Positions 1 through 8,746 of a DNA stretch of 64,000 bases are shown one piece after another. The position numbers and the translations under genes are program-made. Each line of letters opens with the position of its first letter. Position 1 is the first letter of the stretch. Below the pieces are notes generated by a model, which was not told the DNA's origin, ran no database searches, and saw only the letters and a list, made by a program, of their open reading frames with translations. Source of the stretch: Flavobacterium degerlachei (GTDB lineage: Bacteria; Bacteroidota; Bacteroidia; Flavobacteriales; Flavobacteriaceae); assembly GCF_900106645.1 (NCBI RefSeq), contig NZ_FNMV01000003.1:186001-250000 (forward strand), read 5' to 3'.

Positions 1-640
1 GATTTACGACCTTACATTTATCGCCATTCGTGTAATTGCCTTCCTTTGCTGGCAATACAGAGTTTTTCAAATCGCCAATTGCTTTTTCAAGAGTAATCTT
101 TATTTCAGGTGTTGTGGGTTTCGGAAACTGAAATTTAAGACCTAAATCTTTTCTATAACCAATAAAGAAAACTCGCTTTCTATCTTGTGGCACACCATAA
201 TCCGACACATTCAACAACTCAAAAGACAAATCATAACCAATATCCGTAAACATTTGCTTTATGTTTGCAAGCGCATCTTTATGTGCAGGCAACAACATTC
301 CCGACACATTTTCTGCAAGAAAAAACTTTGGCTTTTTATCTGCTAATATTCTCATAAACTCATAAAAAAGTTGCCCTCTTTTATCAGCTATACCACGTTT
401 AGAACCAGCTTCAGACCAACTTTGACAAGGAGGGCCGCCAATTATTCCATCGCAATCAGGAACTTCATTTGACGGAATATCAACAATACTTCTTCTATCT
501 AAGACAGTATTTTTATGATTTTTCTCAAAAGTTTCCCAAATATCTTTATCATATTCATTTGCCCAAACGACATCAAAACCAGCTTTTTCAAAACCTAAAT
601 CAAGGCCGCCAGCACCTGCAAAAAATGAGACTATTTTCAT
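1..640 (-). CDS. C5 cytosine DNA methyltransferase, 3' end cut by window edge
   Basis: The minus strand is open from an ATG at 640 to the window edge, giving 213 residues without a stop. It transfers a methyl group from SAM to cytosine C5 in DNA. Motif I (FAGAGGLDLGFE) lies near residues 7-18, the catalytic GGPPCQ loop has Cys at about 72, the ENV motif is at about 110, and QDRKRVFFIG follows at about 151-160. The target recognition domain and C-terminus lie outside the window. The gene sits in the first visible integron cassette and is transcribed against the attC orientation, so it needs its own promoter, presumably in 641-744. It could be half of a restriction-modification pair, with the endonuclease to the left, or an orphan methylase. 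Confidence 0.93.
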   Translation of the reverse strand, partial: MKIVSFFAGAGGLDLGFEKAGFDVVWANEYDKDIWETFEKNHKNTVLDRRSIVDIPSNEVPDCDGIIGGPPCQSWSEAGSKRGIADKRGQLFYEFMRILADKKPKFFLAENVSGMLLPAHKDALANIKQMFTDIGYDLSFELLNVSDYGVPQDRKRVFFIGYRKDLGLKFQFPKPTTPEIKITLEKAIGDLKNSVLPAKEGNYTNGDKCKVVN

Positions 641-744
641 ATACAATTAACCTTAAAATTATGTGGACAAATTTACTTTATTTTGGCTAACTTTCGACCA
701 GTAAAAATGAATAATTATCAACGAACGACAGAAAGAAGGCCAGC

Positions 745-876
745 TTATAACAGCACCTACAAGAAATTGGCGGTTCAGTGGTTAAATGAAGCTTTGTGCT
801 TCGTATCAAGTTTTGTGGAGGCAGATAGTATTGTGCTTCGAAATCGCCAACTTCTTGTAGCTGCGAAACGTTACAG
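745..876 (+). repeat. attC1, integron recombination site
   Basis: Left core TTATAAC at 745-751 and right core GTTACAG with cleavage after G870. Inner arms pair well: GCACCTACAAGAAATTGGCG on the left against CGCCAACTTCTTGTAGCTGC on the right, 18 of 20 positions. It closes the methyltransferase cassette. The next cassette starts at 871. Confidence 0.85.
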
Positions 877-922
877 GCAAGCGTAAGACGACCGACACAC
901 CACAAAAAGACGAATTGACATT

Positions 923-2749
923 ATGGAAGAAAATCAAATAAAGACATTAACTGTAACAGAACTTTTAGGAATGAACTTTTTCATTCCAGAATACCAACGG
1001 GGTTACAGGTGGACAAAAACGAACGTTTTACAATTACTAAATGATATTTGGGAATATCGTCAAGAATCAAACAACAGAAATACTTTTTATTGTTTACAGC
1101 CCGTAGTTGTTAGACAAGCGGAATGGCAAGACATCAACGGAATTACTATAAAGGGTTACGAACTAATTGACGGACAACAACGACTAACAACGCTTCACCG
1201 TATTCTTACTTATCTAACATTAGAATACCTACAAAATAATTTGAAGTCTGAAGGCTATTCAGACGACCTATATTCTATTTATTACAAGACAAGATTAGAA
1301 TCTAAAACTTTCCTAGAAACTAATAATTCCGACAACACAAAGCCCGATTTGTATTATATGAGTGAGGCTTACAATACTATTAAAGATTGGTTTGAAGATG
1401 GGAAAAGAGGAATCCCAAGGCAAGTAAAAGACGAAATGTTGAAAATTATTTTGCCAAGCATAATTAGAAACGACAAAGGAGAAAAACAACTTCCCGAATG
1501 GAGTGTTCAGGTAATTTGGTATGAAATAAAAGACATTACACAGAAAAGTGAAGAACTTTTTACACGCTTAAACAGAGGTAAAATTCCGCTTACAAGTGCA
1601 GAACTGATAAAAGCGAAATTTGTAAACTCTGACAGTTTCAAAGGAATGTCTGATGACGATAAAATCAAGCGAAGAACACAATTAGTCCAAATTTGGGACG
1701 AAATAGAAAACCAACTTAATAATCCGAAATTTTGGGCATTTATTTCAAATGAAAGTTTGACTAAATACAGCAACAAAATTGAGCATCTATTTGACATTGT
1801 TGCTAACAAGAAACCAAGCGAAAAAGACCCTTTGTATAGTTTTATACACTTCTTTGACGACAGAGAAACAGCAAAATCACTTTGGGAAAAATGGATAAAA
1901 GTTGAAGAAATATATCGTTCATTGGCTTATTGGTATTCTAATAAAAATCTTTATCACAAAATTGGTTTTCTTATTGCCACAGGAACACAAATTGGAGCTT
2001 TGATAAGTATTAAAAACAAAAACACAAAAGAAAATTTTGAAAATCAAATTAATGACCTAATAGCAAATACCATTGATGAAGATTGGGAAGACTTGAGTTA
2101 CGACAAACCAAATGAACACAGTAAAATCATAAACGTGTTGCTATTAACCAATATAGAAATTACACGAACCAACAATAATAGCAACGAGTTTTTCCCTTTT
2201 GAAATGTATAAAAGCATTACAAAGAGTTTAGAACATATTCACGCCCAAAACATAGAGGGACTAAACGAAAACAGAAGAGATGAATGGTTTAAGTGGTTGC
2301 ATTCTCATACAAACATATTGCTGAACGTAACTAACGAAAAAGAAAAAGCACAAAAATTAATTGATGAAGTGAATTCTATTGACGAGAAAACATACAAATA
2401 CGAAGATTTTAAAGGACTGAGCGAAAAAATATTAGCTCTTATTCCTAATGACAACACAAACGAAAACGAGTATTTGCACAAAATTCAGAATATGGCATTG
2501 CTTGGACTTGAAGAAAATATTTCATTAGGCAACTCTGTATTTGAGGTTAAACGAAGAAAAATAATTGAAATGGATAAAACAGGAGCGTTTATTCCATTAG
2601 CAACAAAACGAGTTTTCTTAAAATATTATTCACCTGAAAATAATCAACGTTATTCTGTTTGGACAGAAGAAGAACGAGATGCTTATTTGAAAGAAATACG
2701 TAATCGTGTTGAATTGTATAAACCATTAATCATTGACACAAATGCGTAG
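923..2749 (+). CDS. DUF262-domain protein, first of a pair (candidate defence protein)
   Basis: 608 residues. The N-terminus has the DUF262 signatures: an IPEYQRGYRW stretch near residues 21-30 and an intact LIDGQQRLTTL motif at 81-91. DUF262 has a ParB/sulfiredoxin-like fold, and the DGQQR motif is linked to nucleotide hydrolysis in GmrSD-type modification-dependent restriction systems and SspE. I see no clear DUF1524 HNH nuclease motif, so a nuclease role is not shown. The C-terminus (FIPLATKRVFLKYYS...WTEEERDAYL) resembles the tail of other stand-alone DUF262 proteins as I recall them. It overlaps the next gene by 8 bp (ATGCGTAG), which implies translational coupling. The two genes fill one cassette of about 4.3 kb. 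A role in phage or plasmid defence is inference. Confidence 0.85.
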   Translation: MEENQIKTLTVTELLGMNFFIPEYQRGYRWTKTNVLQLLNDIWEYRQESNNRNTFYCLQPVVVRQAEWQDINGITIKGYELIDGQQRLTTLHRILTYLTLEYLQNNLKSEGYSDDLYSIYYKTRLESKTFLETNNSDNTKPDLYYMSEAYNTIKDWFEDGKRGIPRQVKDEMLKIILPSIIRNDKGEKQLPEWSVQVIWYEIKDITQKSEELFTRLNRGKIPLTSAELIKAKFVNSDSFKGMSDDDKIKRRTQLVQIWDEIENQLNNPKFWAFISNESLTKYSNKIEHLFDIVANKKPSEKDPLYSFIHFFDDRETAKSLWEKWIKVEEIYRSLAYWYSNKNLYHKIGFLIATGTQIGALISIKNKNTKENFENQINDLIANTIDEDWEDLSYDKPNEHSKIINVLLLTNIEITRTNNNSNEFFPFEMYKSITKSLEHIHAQNIEGLNENRRDEWFKWLHSHTNILLNVTNEKEKAQKLIDEVNSIDEKTYKYEDFKGLSEKILALIPNDNTNENEYLHKIQNMALLGLEENISLGNSVFEVKRRKIIEMDKTGAFIPLATKRVFLKYYSPENNQRYSVWTEEERDAYLKEIRNRVELYKPLIIDTNA

Positions 2750-4994
2750 TAATTATATTGAAGTTTTAAGCAACAAAGTTGAAATCCCAATCATTCAACG
2801 AGATTATGTTCAAGGAAGAACAGACAGCAAAACTAACAAAATCAGAAAAGATTTTTTGGACGCATTGTTTGATTTTGTTTCTCACAAACTTACCGACAAA
2901 AACGCACAAATAGAACTTGATTTTATTTACGGTTTTAGCGAAGTAGAATCTGATAACAAAACTACGTTTGTTCCAATTGACGGACAGCAAAGATTGACAA
3001 CTCTTTGGCTTTTGTATTGGTTTGTTTCCGTAAAAGAAAATGTTCTAGAAAACGAAATAAATTTCCTTTCTAATTTTTTATACGAAACACGACATAGCAC
3101 AACTGAATTTTTCAGAAATCTAATTCAATTCAAACCTAAATTTTCTCACGAAAAAATTAGCCAAGAAATAAAAAACCAATCTTGGTATTTTGAAACTTGG
3201 GACTTCGACCCAAGCATTCAAGCAATGCTAATCGTTCTTGACGACATAGAGTTGCGATATGAAAACTTCAACACAAAAGATATTTGGAGTGCTATTGGCA
3301 ATTCATCTTGTCCTTTTTATTTCTATAAATTGGATATGGACAAAGTTGGTCTAACAGACGACTTGTATATAAAAATGAACTCACGTGGTAAGCCACTCAC
3401 CGAATTTGAATATTTTAAAGCAGGTTTTGCTGAAATAATTTCAGATTCCAAGCAAAGAAAAAGATTTGAGGAATCTATTGATGGAAAATGGATTGATGCT
3501 GTTTGGCACATTATTCTTCATTCAGGTTCATTAACTGACGAAGACGACATCGCTTTAACAGTTGACAATTCTTTTCTTAATCTATTCAATTTTATCACTT
3601 CGGTTATTTCTTTCAAAAATGAATTGAAAGACAAAAACGATAATCGTTATAAGAATACAGTTATTTCAGCCGAATTATTAAAAACGATATATAGCGACAA
3701 AGAAAACCAAAACTTTTTATTTGACACATTAGATGCTATTTGTAAGCAAGAACAAGAATATCCACAATTTTGGAGCGACTTGTTTTATTATAATAAAGAT
3801 GAATTCGCAACAAGCAAAACAAGATTATTTTTCAATCATAAAGACACTAATCTTTTAAAACGTTGCTTGTTTTCCTTTGCTGATTTCAGAGGTTTTACTT
3901 TACCAGAGCAAATTTTACTCTTAGCTTGCTTAACAAATCTAAAAATGCCAAGCAATATATTTAATGACCAAATCAGAGTAGTGAGAAACTTGGTTGTAAA
4001 TTCTGAAAACGAATTGCGTGAAACTACTTTAGGAAACAGCTTTTCAGAAGTTGAAGAATTTGTTTTAAGTGGCAATTTACAAGTTCTCAAAACATTTAAA
4101 ACTGACCAAATAGAGGAAGAAAAAGAAAAAGATGCTTACTTTAAACAAGCCCTTGCAGATAAAGAAATACTTCAAAAACTTGAAGACAGCGACATATTGC
4201 GAGGAAGTATTTCATTGTTGCCTTTGGACAACAAAGTAAAAAATCGTGCAAACAAGTTTTTAGAAATATTTGATGAAACTGATTTTATTCAAGATTTTCA
4301 GACAAAAATTAATCTATTGTTGAGTTTTGGCGATTATACACAAGATGACGGTTCATTAACCAACTTAATGACATCTAAACATCGTAATATAAGAAGCTTT
4401 CTTACAACACCAGGCTACAACAAATCTCAGTTTAAAACTAAAACACAAACGATAGTATTAGCTTGCTTGGATTATTTTATCACGAACAACGGTGTTGCAA
4501 TTTCACAACAAATTGAAGATAATTTTTTAGAATATACAACCAACCCGAAAGATTGGAAGTATTATTTTCTAAAGTATTCGTCTTTTCGAGAAAATTGTAA
4601 TCAAGGTAATTTCAATTGGTATAGCGACAGCGATTATTGCATTTGGAAAATGAAAGAAAGACAATTTAACGGCTACCATTGGGACCCGTTTTTATACGAA
4701 CTTTCTAAATCAAATACGAAATTAGAATTTGAAAATAATTATGGTTCTAAACTTGTTTTTTTACTCAACAGGAAAAAAATATTAATTTCTTCTATTCCAA
4801 ACGGCTTTTTGTTTGAAAACGGAATGACAGACCGAAGTTTAAATACTTTGTTGGACGAATTAGTAAGTATTGGAAAAATTGATAATGACTGTAAATTCAT
4901 AATTTCTCAAAACTCAAACAAATTAGACACGGAAGATAGAATTGAAAAACTTCAACAAACATTGAACGGAATAATCAATGGACAAAACGACTGA
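2742..4994 (+). CDS. DUF262-domain protein, second of the pair
   Basis: 750 residues from the ATG at 2742. An upstream TTG at 2733 is possible, but the ATG overlaps the preceding stop and fits coupling. The N-terminus carries PIIQRDYVQGR at about residues 16-26 and an intact DGQQRLTTLW motif at 80-89, so this is a second DUF262 protein, not a copy: length and sequence differ strongly from its partner. The remaining roughly 600 residues are mostly charged and helical, and I recognise no nuclease motif. The two proteins probably act together. Two-gene DUF262 modules are known near methyltransferases and in defence islands, so a restriction-like role is plausible but unproven. Confidence 0.85.
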   Translation: MRSNYIEVLSNKVEIPIIQRDYVQGRTDSKTNKIRKDFLDALFDFVSHKLTDKNAQIELDFIYGFSEVESDNKTTFVPIDGQQRLTTLWLLYWFVSVKENVLENEINFLSNFLYETRHSTTEFFRNLIQFKPKFSHEKISQEIKNQSWYFETWDFDPSIQAMLIVLDDIELRYENFNTKDIWSAIGNSSCPFYFYKLDMDKVGLTDDLYIKMNSRGKPLTEFEYFKAGFAEIISDSKQRKRFEESIDGKWIDAVWHIILHSGSLTDEDDIALTVDNSFLNLFNFITSVISFKNELKDKNDNRYKNTVISAELLKTIYSDKENQNFLFDTLDAICKQEQEYPQFWSDLFYYNKDEFATSKTRLFFNHKDTNLLKRCLFSFADFRGFTLPEQILLLACLTNLKMPSNIFNDQIRVVRNLVVNSENELRETTLGNSFSEVEEFVLSGNLQVLKTFKTDQIEEEKEKDAYFKQALADKEILQKLEDSDILRGSISLLPLDNKVKNRANKFLEIFDETDFIQDFQTKINLLLSFGDYTQDDGSLTNLMTSKHRNIRSFLTTPGYNKSQFKTKTQTIVLACLDYFITNNGVAISQQIEDNFLEYTTNPKDWKYYFLKYSSFRENCNQGNFNWYSDSDYCIWKMKERQFNGYHWDPFLYELSKSNTKLEFENNYGSKLVFLLNRKKILISSIPNGFLFENGMTDRSLNTLLDELVSIGKIDNDCKFIISQNSNKLDTEDRIEKLQQTLNGIINGQND

Positions 4995-5006
4995 AATAAC
5001 GCCAGC

Positions 5007-5138
5007 CTGTAACAGGCGTTTGGCAAAAGTGGCGGTTCGGTGCTCCGCAGACACATTTGTGGTTAATCAAAGTTTGGTTCTCCGCATCAACATTTGTGGT
5101 AAAAATCGCCACCTTCGCCAAGCGCCAAACCGTTGTAA
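5007..5138 (+). repeat. attC2
   Basis: Left core CTGTAAC at 5007-5013, right core GTTGTAA with cleavage after G5132. Its CTGTAAC pairs with TTACAG at the start of the same cassette (871-876), the hallmark of a circular cassette. Arms GGCGTTTGGCAAAAGTGGCG and CGCCACCTTCGCCAAGCGCC pair at 17 of 20 positions. Confidence 0.88.
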
Positions 5139-5627
5139 GTAATACTATCGCGGAACGTAAACGTTCAAAATCAATAGTTTGTGATTTATCTTTTTAAAAA
5201 TAATATTACATTTAGTGTAATTCAAATTTGAAAAAAACTTACGTTACTTCTACTGTTTTCAAAAATCTTATTTATAATTTTTTGGTAATAATTTAGTGGA
5301 AAATTTTCTGTTTTATTTTTCCTTGCATTTTTGGTTTACAGAAAAAATACTGTAAATATTACTCCAAGTTGGTAGCCGAATTTTGTCGCAAGTTTTTGCA
5401 GTAAAAATTAATTAAATTTCTAAAAGTTTGTAGCAGAATATTATGGCAAAGATTGCCTTATTTTAACTGTAATTTTACTCAAAGTTTGTAGCAGAAAGTT
5501 GTGGCATAGTTTGTATTTCAAATTTGCAGTAAATTATTATTAAATTTAATCTGTTCTAAAACTTTCTAAGTAGAAAGTTATACAAAATCGCTTTCCAAGT
5601 CATAAATTTCTTAATAAACAGTACTAC
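5139..5627 (+). other. Cassette 3 body: no protein gene, three degenerate internal repeats
   Basis: This AT-rich stretch of about 490 bp has no open frame of useful size. It contains three diverged copies of a 55-70 bp phrase (about 5361-5420, 5421-5476, 5477-5547), each with AAGTTKGTAGC(C/A)GAA, followed by a GTCGCAA/ATGGCAA/GTGGCAT variant. Cassette ends are complementary: GTTGTAAGTAATACT at the start and AGTACTACTTACAAC at the end. It may encode a regulatory RNA, be a decayed gene or be a structural filler. I see no recognisable RNA family. Confidence 0.6.
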
Positions 5628-5759
5628 TTACAACAGCGGTTTGCAGCAATTGCGAAAAATCTGCATGCATGATAAATTTCTTTCGCAATTATATTATATA
5701 TTAGCGGAAAGAAATCGGTTACGAAGTCCGCAACTTCTGCAAGCCGCAATCCGTTAGCC
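5628..5759 (+). repeat. attC3
   Basis: Left core TTACAAC at 5628-5634, right core GTTAGCC with cleavage after G5753. Arms GCGGTTTGCAGCAATTGCG and CGCAACTTCTGCAAGCCGC pair with few mismatches. The middle holds the TTTCTTTCGC / GCGGAAAGAAA hairpin seen in the type A sites of this array. Confidence 0.88.
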
Positions 5760-5778
5760 ACAAGTTGAACACACTGCA

Positions 5779-6417
5779 ATGAAAGAGTCATTTATAGGAA
5801 ATAAATTTAAATTGTTGAATTCCGAAAAGACAGGAATTACTCTTGGTCTGAGTAGTTGTAGTTCCGAAAAAATGGTTGAAAAATATTCTGTCAGCTACGA
5901 TGATGAAAATAAAATTGAGCGAATAACAAAAGAGCTAATTTCTTTCGGAAAAAAAATTTCTAAAACTGATTTTTTTAAGCGGTTGATTAGAGATATTCAA
6001 TCTACAGAGGAAAAAACAAGAGAATTGGCATCTGCAATTCTTTGCGATTTTCTTGAATTTGACATTGCGGATTTTGAGTTTAAAAACCTGAAATTCGGAA
6101 TTGAAATAATAATTGAGCAACTAAAAACTGAAAAAAATATTAATGCTGAACAGAAATTAACAGAAGGTCTTTTTGAGTTTATTTTGCACGAAAAGATGTC
6201 AACTGATCAAAAAACTGAATTGCTTGAAAAATTAACAGAAATTAGTTCATACGTTGTTTGGAGTTATTTAGGTGACGAATTACAAGAAAATAGTGAGGAA
6301 TTAAATTCAGAAAAATTACAAAAATATTATATCGAAAACATACCGAAATGGAAAGAAAAGGATGAACAAATATATGAAAAGGAAAAAATAGATCAATATT
6401 ATAAAAAGGTTAAATAA
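5779..6417 (+). CDS. Hypothetical cassette protein, 212 aa
   Basis: I do not recognise this protein. It is acidic to mixed-charge and looks wholly helical, with many Glu/Lys/Leu repeats in residues 45-212 that could form HEAT-like helical hairpins. There is no signal peptide and no membrane segment, so it is probably cytoplasmic. The ATG at 5779 lies 26 bases after the cassette cleavage point (G5753), a usual distance for a cassette gene, and the stop lies 10 bases before the next left core. It fills its cassette alone. Helical Glu/Lys-rich cassette proteins are often immunity, antitoxin or accessory proteins, but nothing here proves that. Confidence 0.75.
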   Translation: MKESFIGNKFKLLNSEKTGITLGLSSCSSEKMVEKYSVSYDDENKIERITKELISFGKKISKTDFFKRLIRDIQSTEEKTRELASAILCDFLEFDIADFEFKNLKFGIEIIIEQLKTEKNINAEQKLTEGLFEFILHEKMSTDQKTELLEKLTEISSYVVWSYLGDELQENSEELNSEKLQKYYIENIPKWKEKDEQIYEKEKIDQYYKKVK

Positions 6418-6429
6418 ATAAAAACCTGT

Positions 6430-6561
6430 GGCTAACAGCGGTTTCATGAAATGGCGAGAAATGTGCTTGCATGACAAATTTCTATCGCAATAATATTCTA
6501 TCTTAGCGGAAAGAAATCGGTTACGAAGTTCGCCACTTCATGAAGCCGCAATCCGTTGGCT
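6430..6561 (+). repeat. attC4
   Basis: Left core GGCTAAC at 6430-6436, right core GTTGGCT with cleavage after G6555. CCTGTGGCTAAC pairs with GTTAGCCACAAG at the start of its cassette. Arms GCGGTTTCATGAAATGGCG and CGCCACTTCATGAAGCCGC match at 17 of 19 positions. Type A site. Confidence 0.9.
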
Positions 6562-6727
6562 GCAATGTTAAAAAAAAACCTATAAATGATGAAGATAACT
6601 TATTGATTAAAGATCATTTAAATTTTAATACTTAAAAAATAATCAAATGTGTGTGGTTATTTTAAACGTCTAAATATGCCGAAAAAAGACGAAAAAGAGA
6701 AGTAGGCTATTATATAAAAACTAAAAA

Positions 6728-7225
6728 ATGAAGTTAAAATTAAATCTAGTAGCAGTATTATCAATTATTCTTTTAAGTAGTTGTGCAAGTATTGTCAGCA
6801 AAAGTAGTTGGCCAATAACAATAAATAGCACACCCTCAGAGGCCAAAATTTCTATAAAAGATAAAAAAGGTATAGAAATCTATACAGGAAATACTCCAGC
6901 AACATTAAAATTAAAGTCAGGTGCGGGATTTTTCTCAAAAGCACAATATCAGGTTACTTTTGAAAAAGTGGGATTTGATAAGAAAGTAGTTCCAGTAGAA
7001 TTTAAATTAAACGGATGGTATTTTGGAAATATATTATTTGGAGGACCATTAGGTTTATTAATAATTGACCCAGCAACAGGGGCAATGTTTAAACTTGAAA
7101 CAGAATTTCTAAATGAAACTCTTACAAAATCTGTCACTAGTGTTGAAACAAGAGAATTAAAATTGTTAGATATTAACAAAATACCAACTGAATGGAGAAA
7201 TCATCTGATTTTAGTTAGTAAATAA
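6728..7225 (+). CDS. PEGA-like lipoprotein, 165 aa
   Basis: The first 19 residues form a lipoprotein signal ending in the lipobox LLSSC, so the mature protein should be anchored in the outer or inner membrane by Cys19. The mature part begins with PITINSTPSEAKISI and continues through TPATLKLKSGAGFF to YQVTFEKVGF, which resembles a PEGA-type beta-sandwich. A hydrophobic glycine-rich patch follows (about residues 97-118, GWYFGNILFGGPLGLLIIDP). The cassette has about 170 bp of leader before the ATG, longer than its neighbours, so it may carry its own promoter. Function is unknown. PEGA-type domains are common in surface proteins. Confidence 0.78.
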   Translation: MKLKLNLVAVLSIILLSSCASIVSKSSWPITINSTPSEAKISIKDKKGIEIYTGNTPATLKLKSGAGFFSKAQYQVTFEKVGFDKKVVPVEFKLNGWYFGNILFGGPLGLLIIDPATGAMFKLETEFLNETLTKSVTSVETRELKLLDINKIPTEWRNHLILVSK

Positions 7226-7262
7226 ATAGAAAACCACACACATTTAAATAAAAAACACTGAC

Positions 7263-7394
7263 AGCCAACAGCGGTTTCAAGAAATGGCGAGAAATCTGCT
7301 AAATTCACGTTTTTCTTTCGCAATAATATTCTATCTTAGTGGAAAAAAAACGGCTACGAAGTTCGCCACTTCATGAAGCCGCGAAACGTTATAG
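7263..7394 (+). repeat. attC5
   Basis: Left core AGCCAAC at 7263-7269, right core GTTATAG with cleavage after G7388. ACAGCCAAC pairs with the GTTGGCTGC start of the same cassette. Arms GCGGTTTCAAGAAATGGCG and CGCCACTTCATGAAGCCGC. Type A site. Confidence 0.9.
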
Positions 7395-7420
7395 GATATT
7401 TTAAAAAAAAGCGAAAGTGA

Positions 7421-8023
7421 ATGACAAATATAAAAACTGAATATATAGAAAAACTTCTCAATCTAATTAAAATTGAAAATAGACTTGTCAACGATTCTAA
7501 ACATTTTGATGATAAGCATAAAGAAGCATTTGTGTATTTTGAAAATTATTATATTGAAATAATTAATAAAGAACCAATTACATTAACTCAGTTAAAATCT
7601 ATCACGAGTAACATTCTTACTTTTTGGAAAGAAAGTATTGGTATTGACACTGAGTTATTTTGGATTGAGTTAAAGAAAAACAATATTGACTTTGAAAGAA
7701 AAGACGAAATAAATTTTGCCTTAGAAAAAAATAGATTCAGAAGAGTTGATGTTGGAATTGGAGCACGAAAATATTGGACTGTAATTAAAGACTTTGATTC
7801 AATACAAAAAAGATTTTCAAAAGAAGAAATAGAAAAAATATCATTAATCATTGAAAATGATGAAAAAACACGACTTGAGATTTTAAAAAAGTGTTTAAGA
7901 AAAAAAGAAATTCCACAGACACAACGCTTAAAATATGGAGAATGCTGGGCTTATATGAGCCAATGCGGACTTTTGAAAAAATATTTTAGTAAAGAAGAAA
8001 TCGAAGAATTACACAATCTTTGA
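7421..8023 (+). CDS. Hypothetical cassette protein, 200 aa
   Basis: I do not recognise this protein. It is cytoplasmic by appearance (no signal peptide, no membrane segment), rich in Lys, Glu, Ile and Asn. The C-terminal half has RFSKEEIEKISLIIEND and a similar FSKEEIEEL near the end, suggesting a repeated helical unit, and a conserved-looking KYGECWAYMSQCGLL stretch at about 176-190 with two Cys and a Trp. The ATG lies 33 bases after the cleavage point at 7388, and the stop precedes the next attC by about 25 bases. Sole gene of its cassette. No function can be assigned. Confidence 0.75.
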   Translation: MTNIKTEYIEKLLNLIKIENRLVNDSKHFDDKHKEAFVYFENYYIEIINKEPITLTQLKSITSNILTFWKESIGIDTELFWIELKKNNIDFERKDEINFALEKNRFRRVDVGIGARKYWTVIKDFDSIQKRFSKEEIEKISLIIENDEKTRLEILKKCLRKKEIPQTQRLKYGECWAYMSQCGLLKKYFSKEEIEELHNL

Positions 8024-8046
8024 AAACAAATAATAAAAAAAACATC

Positions 8047-8179
8047 CTATAACCGTCGTTTGGCAATATGGCGGGATTTGGCTTAATTTGAAGATGGTTT
8101 TGTACTTGTAAAATTAGTCATAAACCGAAAGATTAGGCTTCCTTAATCCGCCACATCGCCAAGCGACCAAACGTTGCAA
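8047..8179 (+). repeat. attC6
   Basis: Left core CTATAAC at 8047-8053, right core GTTGCAA with cleavage after G8173. AAAACATCCTATAAC pairs almost perfectly with GTTATAGGATATTTT at the start of its cassette, 14 of 15. Arms CGTTTGGCAATATGGCGG and CCGCCACATCGCCAAGCG. Confidence 0.9.
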
Positions 8180-8220
8180 TACATATTGTTGCCGAATTTT
8201 GCGCTGAAAAATTTACTATA

Positions 8221-8427
8221 AAATCGTTAAGCAGAAAGTAATTTACTTCCATGAAAGCGATGCAGTTTGTAGCGAAATGGATTAGAGCGAAATCGTTAAG
8301 AAGAAAGTATTTTGCTTCTATGAAAGCGATGCAGTTTGTAGCGAAATGGATTAGAACGAACTTGTTAAGCAGAAAGTAATTTGCTTCAATGAAAGCGATG
8401 CAGTTTGCGGCGAAATGTATTGCGGCG
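8221..8427. repeat. Three tandem 69-bp repeats inside cassette 7
   Basis: Units at 8221-8289, 8290-8358 and 8359-8427, each exactly 69 bp and about 85-95 percent alike, share GAAAGCGATGCAGTTTG and CAGAAAGTA-type blocks. All plus-strand frames are stopped. On the minus strand the period is a multiple of three, and an open frame of 114 codons (8133-8477) reads a 23-residue hydrophobic repeat of the form IHFATNCIAF. That frame has only GTG/TTG starts, placed in the attC core, so translation is doubtful. The unit may instead be a structured RNA or a repeat expansion in a cassette without a protein gene. It is not a CRISPR array: there are no unique spacers. Confidence 0.85.
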
Positions 8428-8468
8428 AAAAACAGAATTGCTAGAAGTATTGTGCTGATAAATACATA

Positions 8469-8598
8469 TTGCAACACCGGTTTTGCAAGATTGCGAAATA
8501 TGTGGGAAATTCACGTCTATTTTTCGCAAGAACATTTATATTAGCGGAAAATAATCGGTTACGAAGTTCGCAACCTAGCAAAGCCGTGACCGTTATGC
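8469..8598 (+). repeat. attC7
   Basis: Left core TTGCAAC at 8469-8475, right core GTTATGC with cleavage after G8592. TACATATTGCAAC pairs with GTTGCAATACATA at the start of its cassette. Arms CGGTTTTGCAAGATTGCGAA and TTCGCAACCTAGCAAAGCCG. Confidence 0.88.
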
Positions 8599-8602
8599 CT
8601 CA

Positions 8603-8746
8603 TTATACCTCGATTGCCTCCAAAAGGTGACGGCTTGGGTATTTTTTAGCAAAAACAGTCTTAATATCTTCTTCGTTTTTAGCCTCTAATATTTTTGAAT
8701 GTAGTATTTGTCCTTTGAAAAATCTGCACTTAAAATAACGAGGCAT
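8603..8746 (-). CDS. Small antisense cassette protein, 47 aa
   Basis: Cassette 8 is only 280 bp and holds one open frame, on the minus strand. It starts at ATG 8746 inside the left core of attC8 (GCATAAC) and ends near the opposite cassette boundary. The product begins MPRYFKCRFFKGQILHSKIL and continues with EDIKTVFAKKYPSRHLLEAIEV. An upstream ATG at 8800 would add 18 residues encoded by the attC palindrome and is less likely. It could be a small soluble regulator or antitoxin-like protein. No family is recognised. The start codon lying in a recombination core would mean each excision and insertion keeps the start only because the core sequence is retained. Confidence 0.45.
   Translation of the reverse strand: MPRYFKCRFFKGQILHSKILEAKNEEDIKTVFAKKYPSRHLLEAIEV

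Noticed and set aside
8221..8427. CRISPR array
   Set aside because: The repeats are directly adjacent 69-bp units with no unique spacers and no cas genes nearby.
8133..8477. 114-aa minus-strand protein in cassette 7
   Set aside because: It has no ATG, starts only with GTG/TTG in the attC core, and runs through the opposite attC. It is kept only as a possible reading of the repeats.
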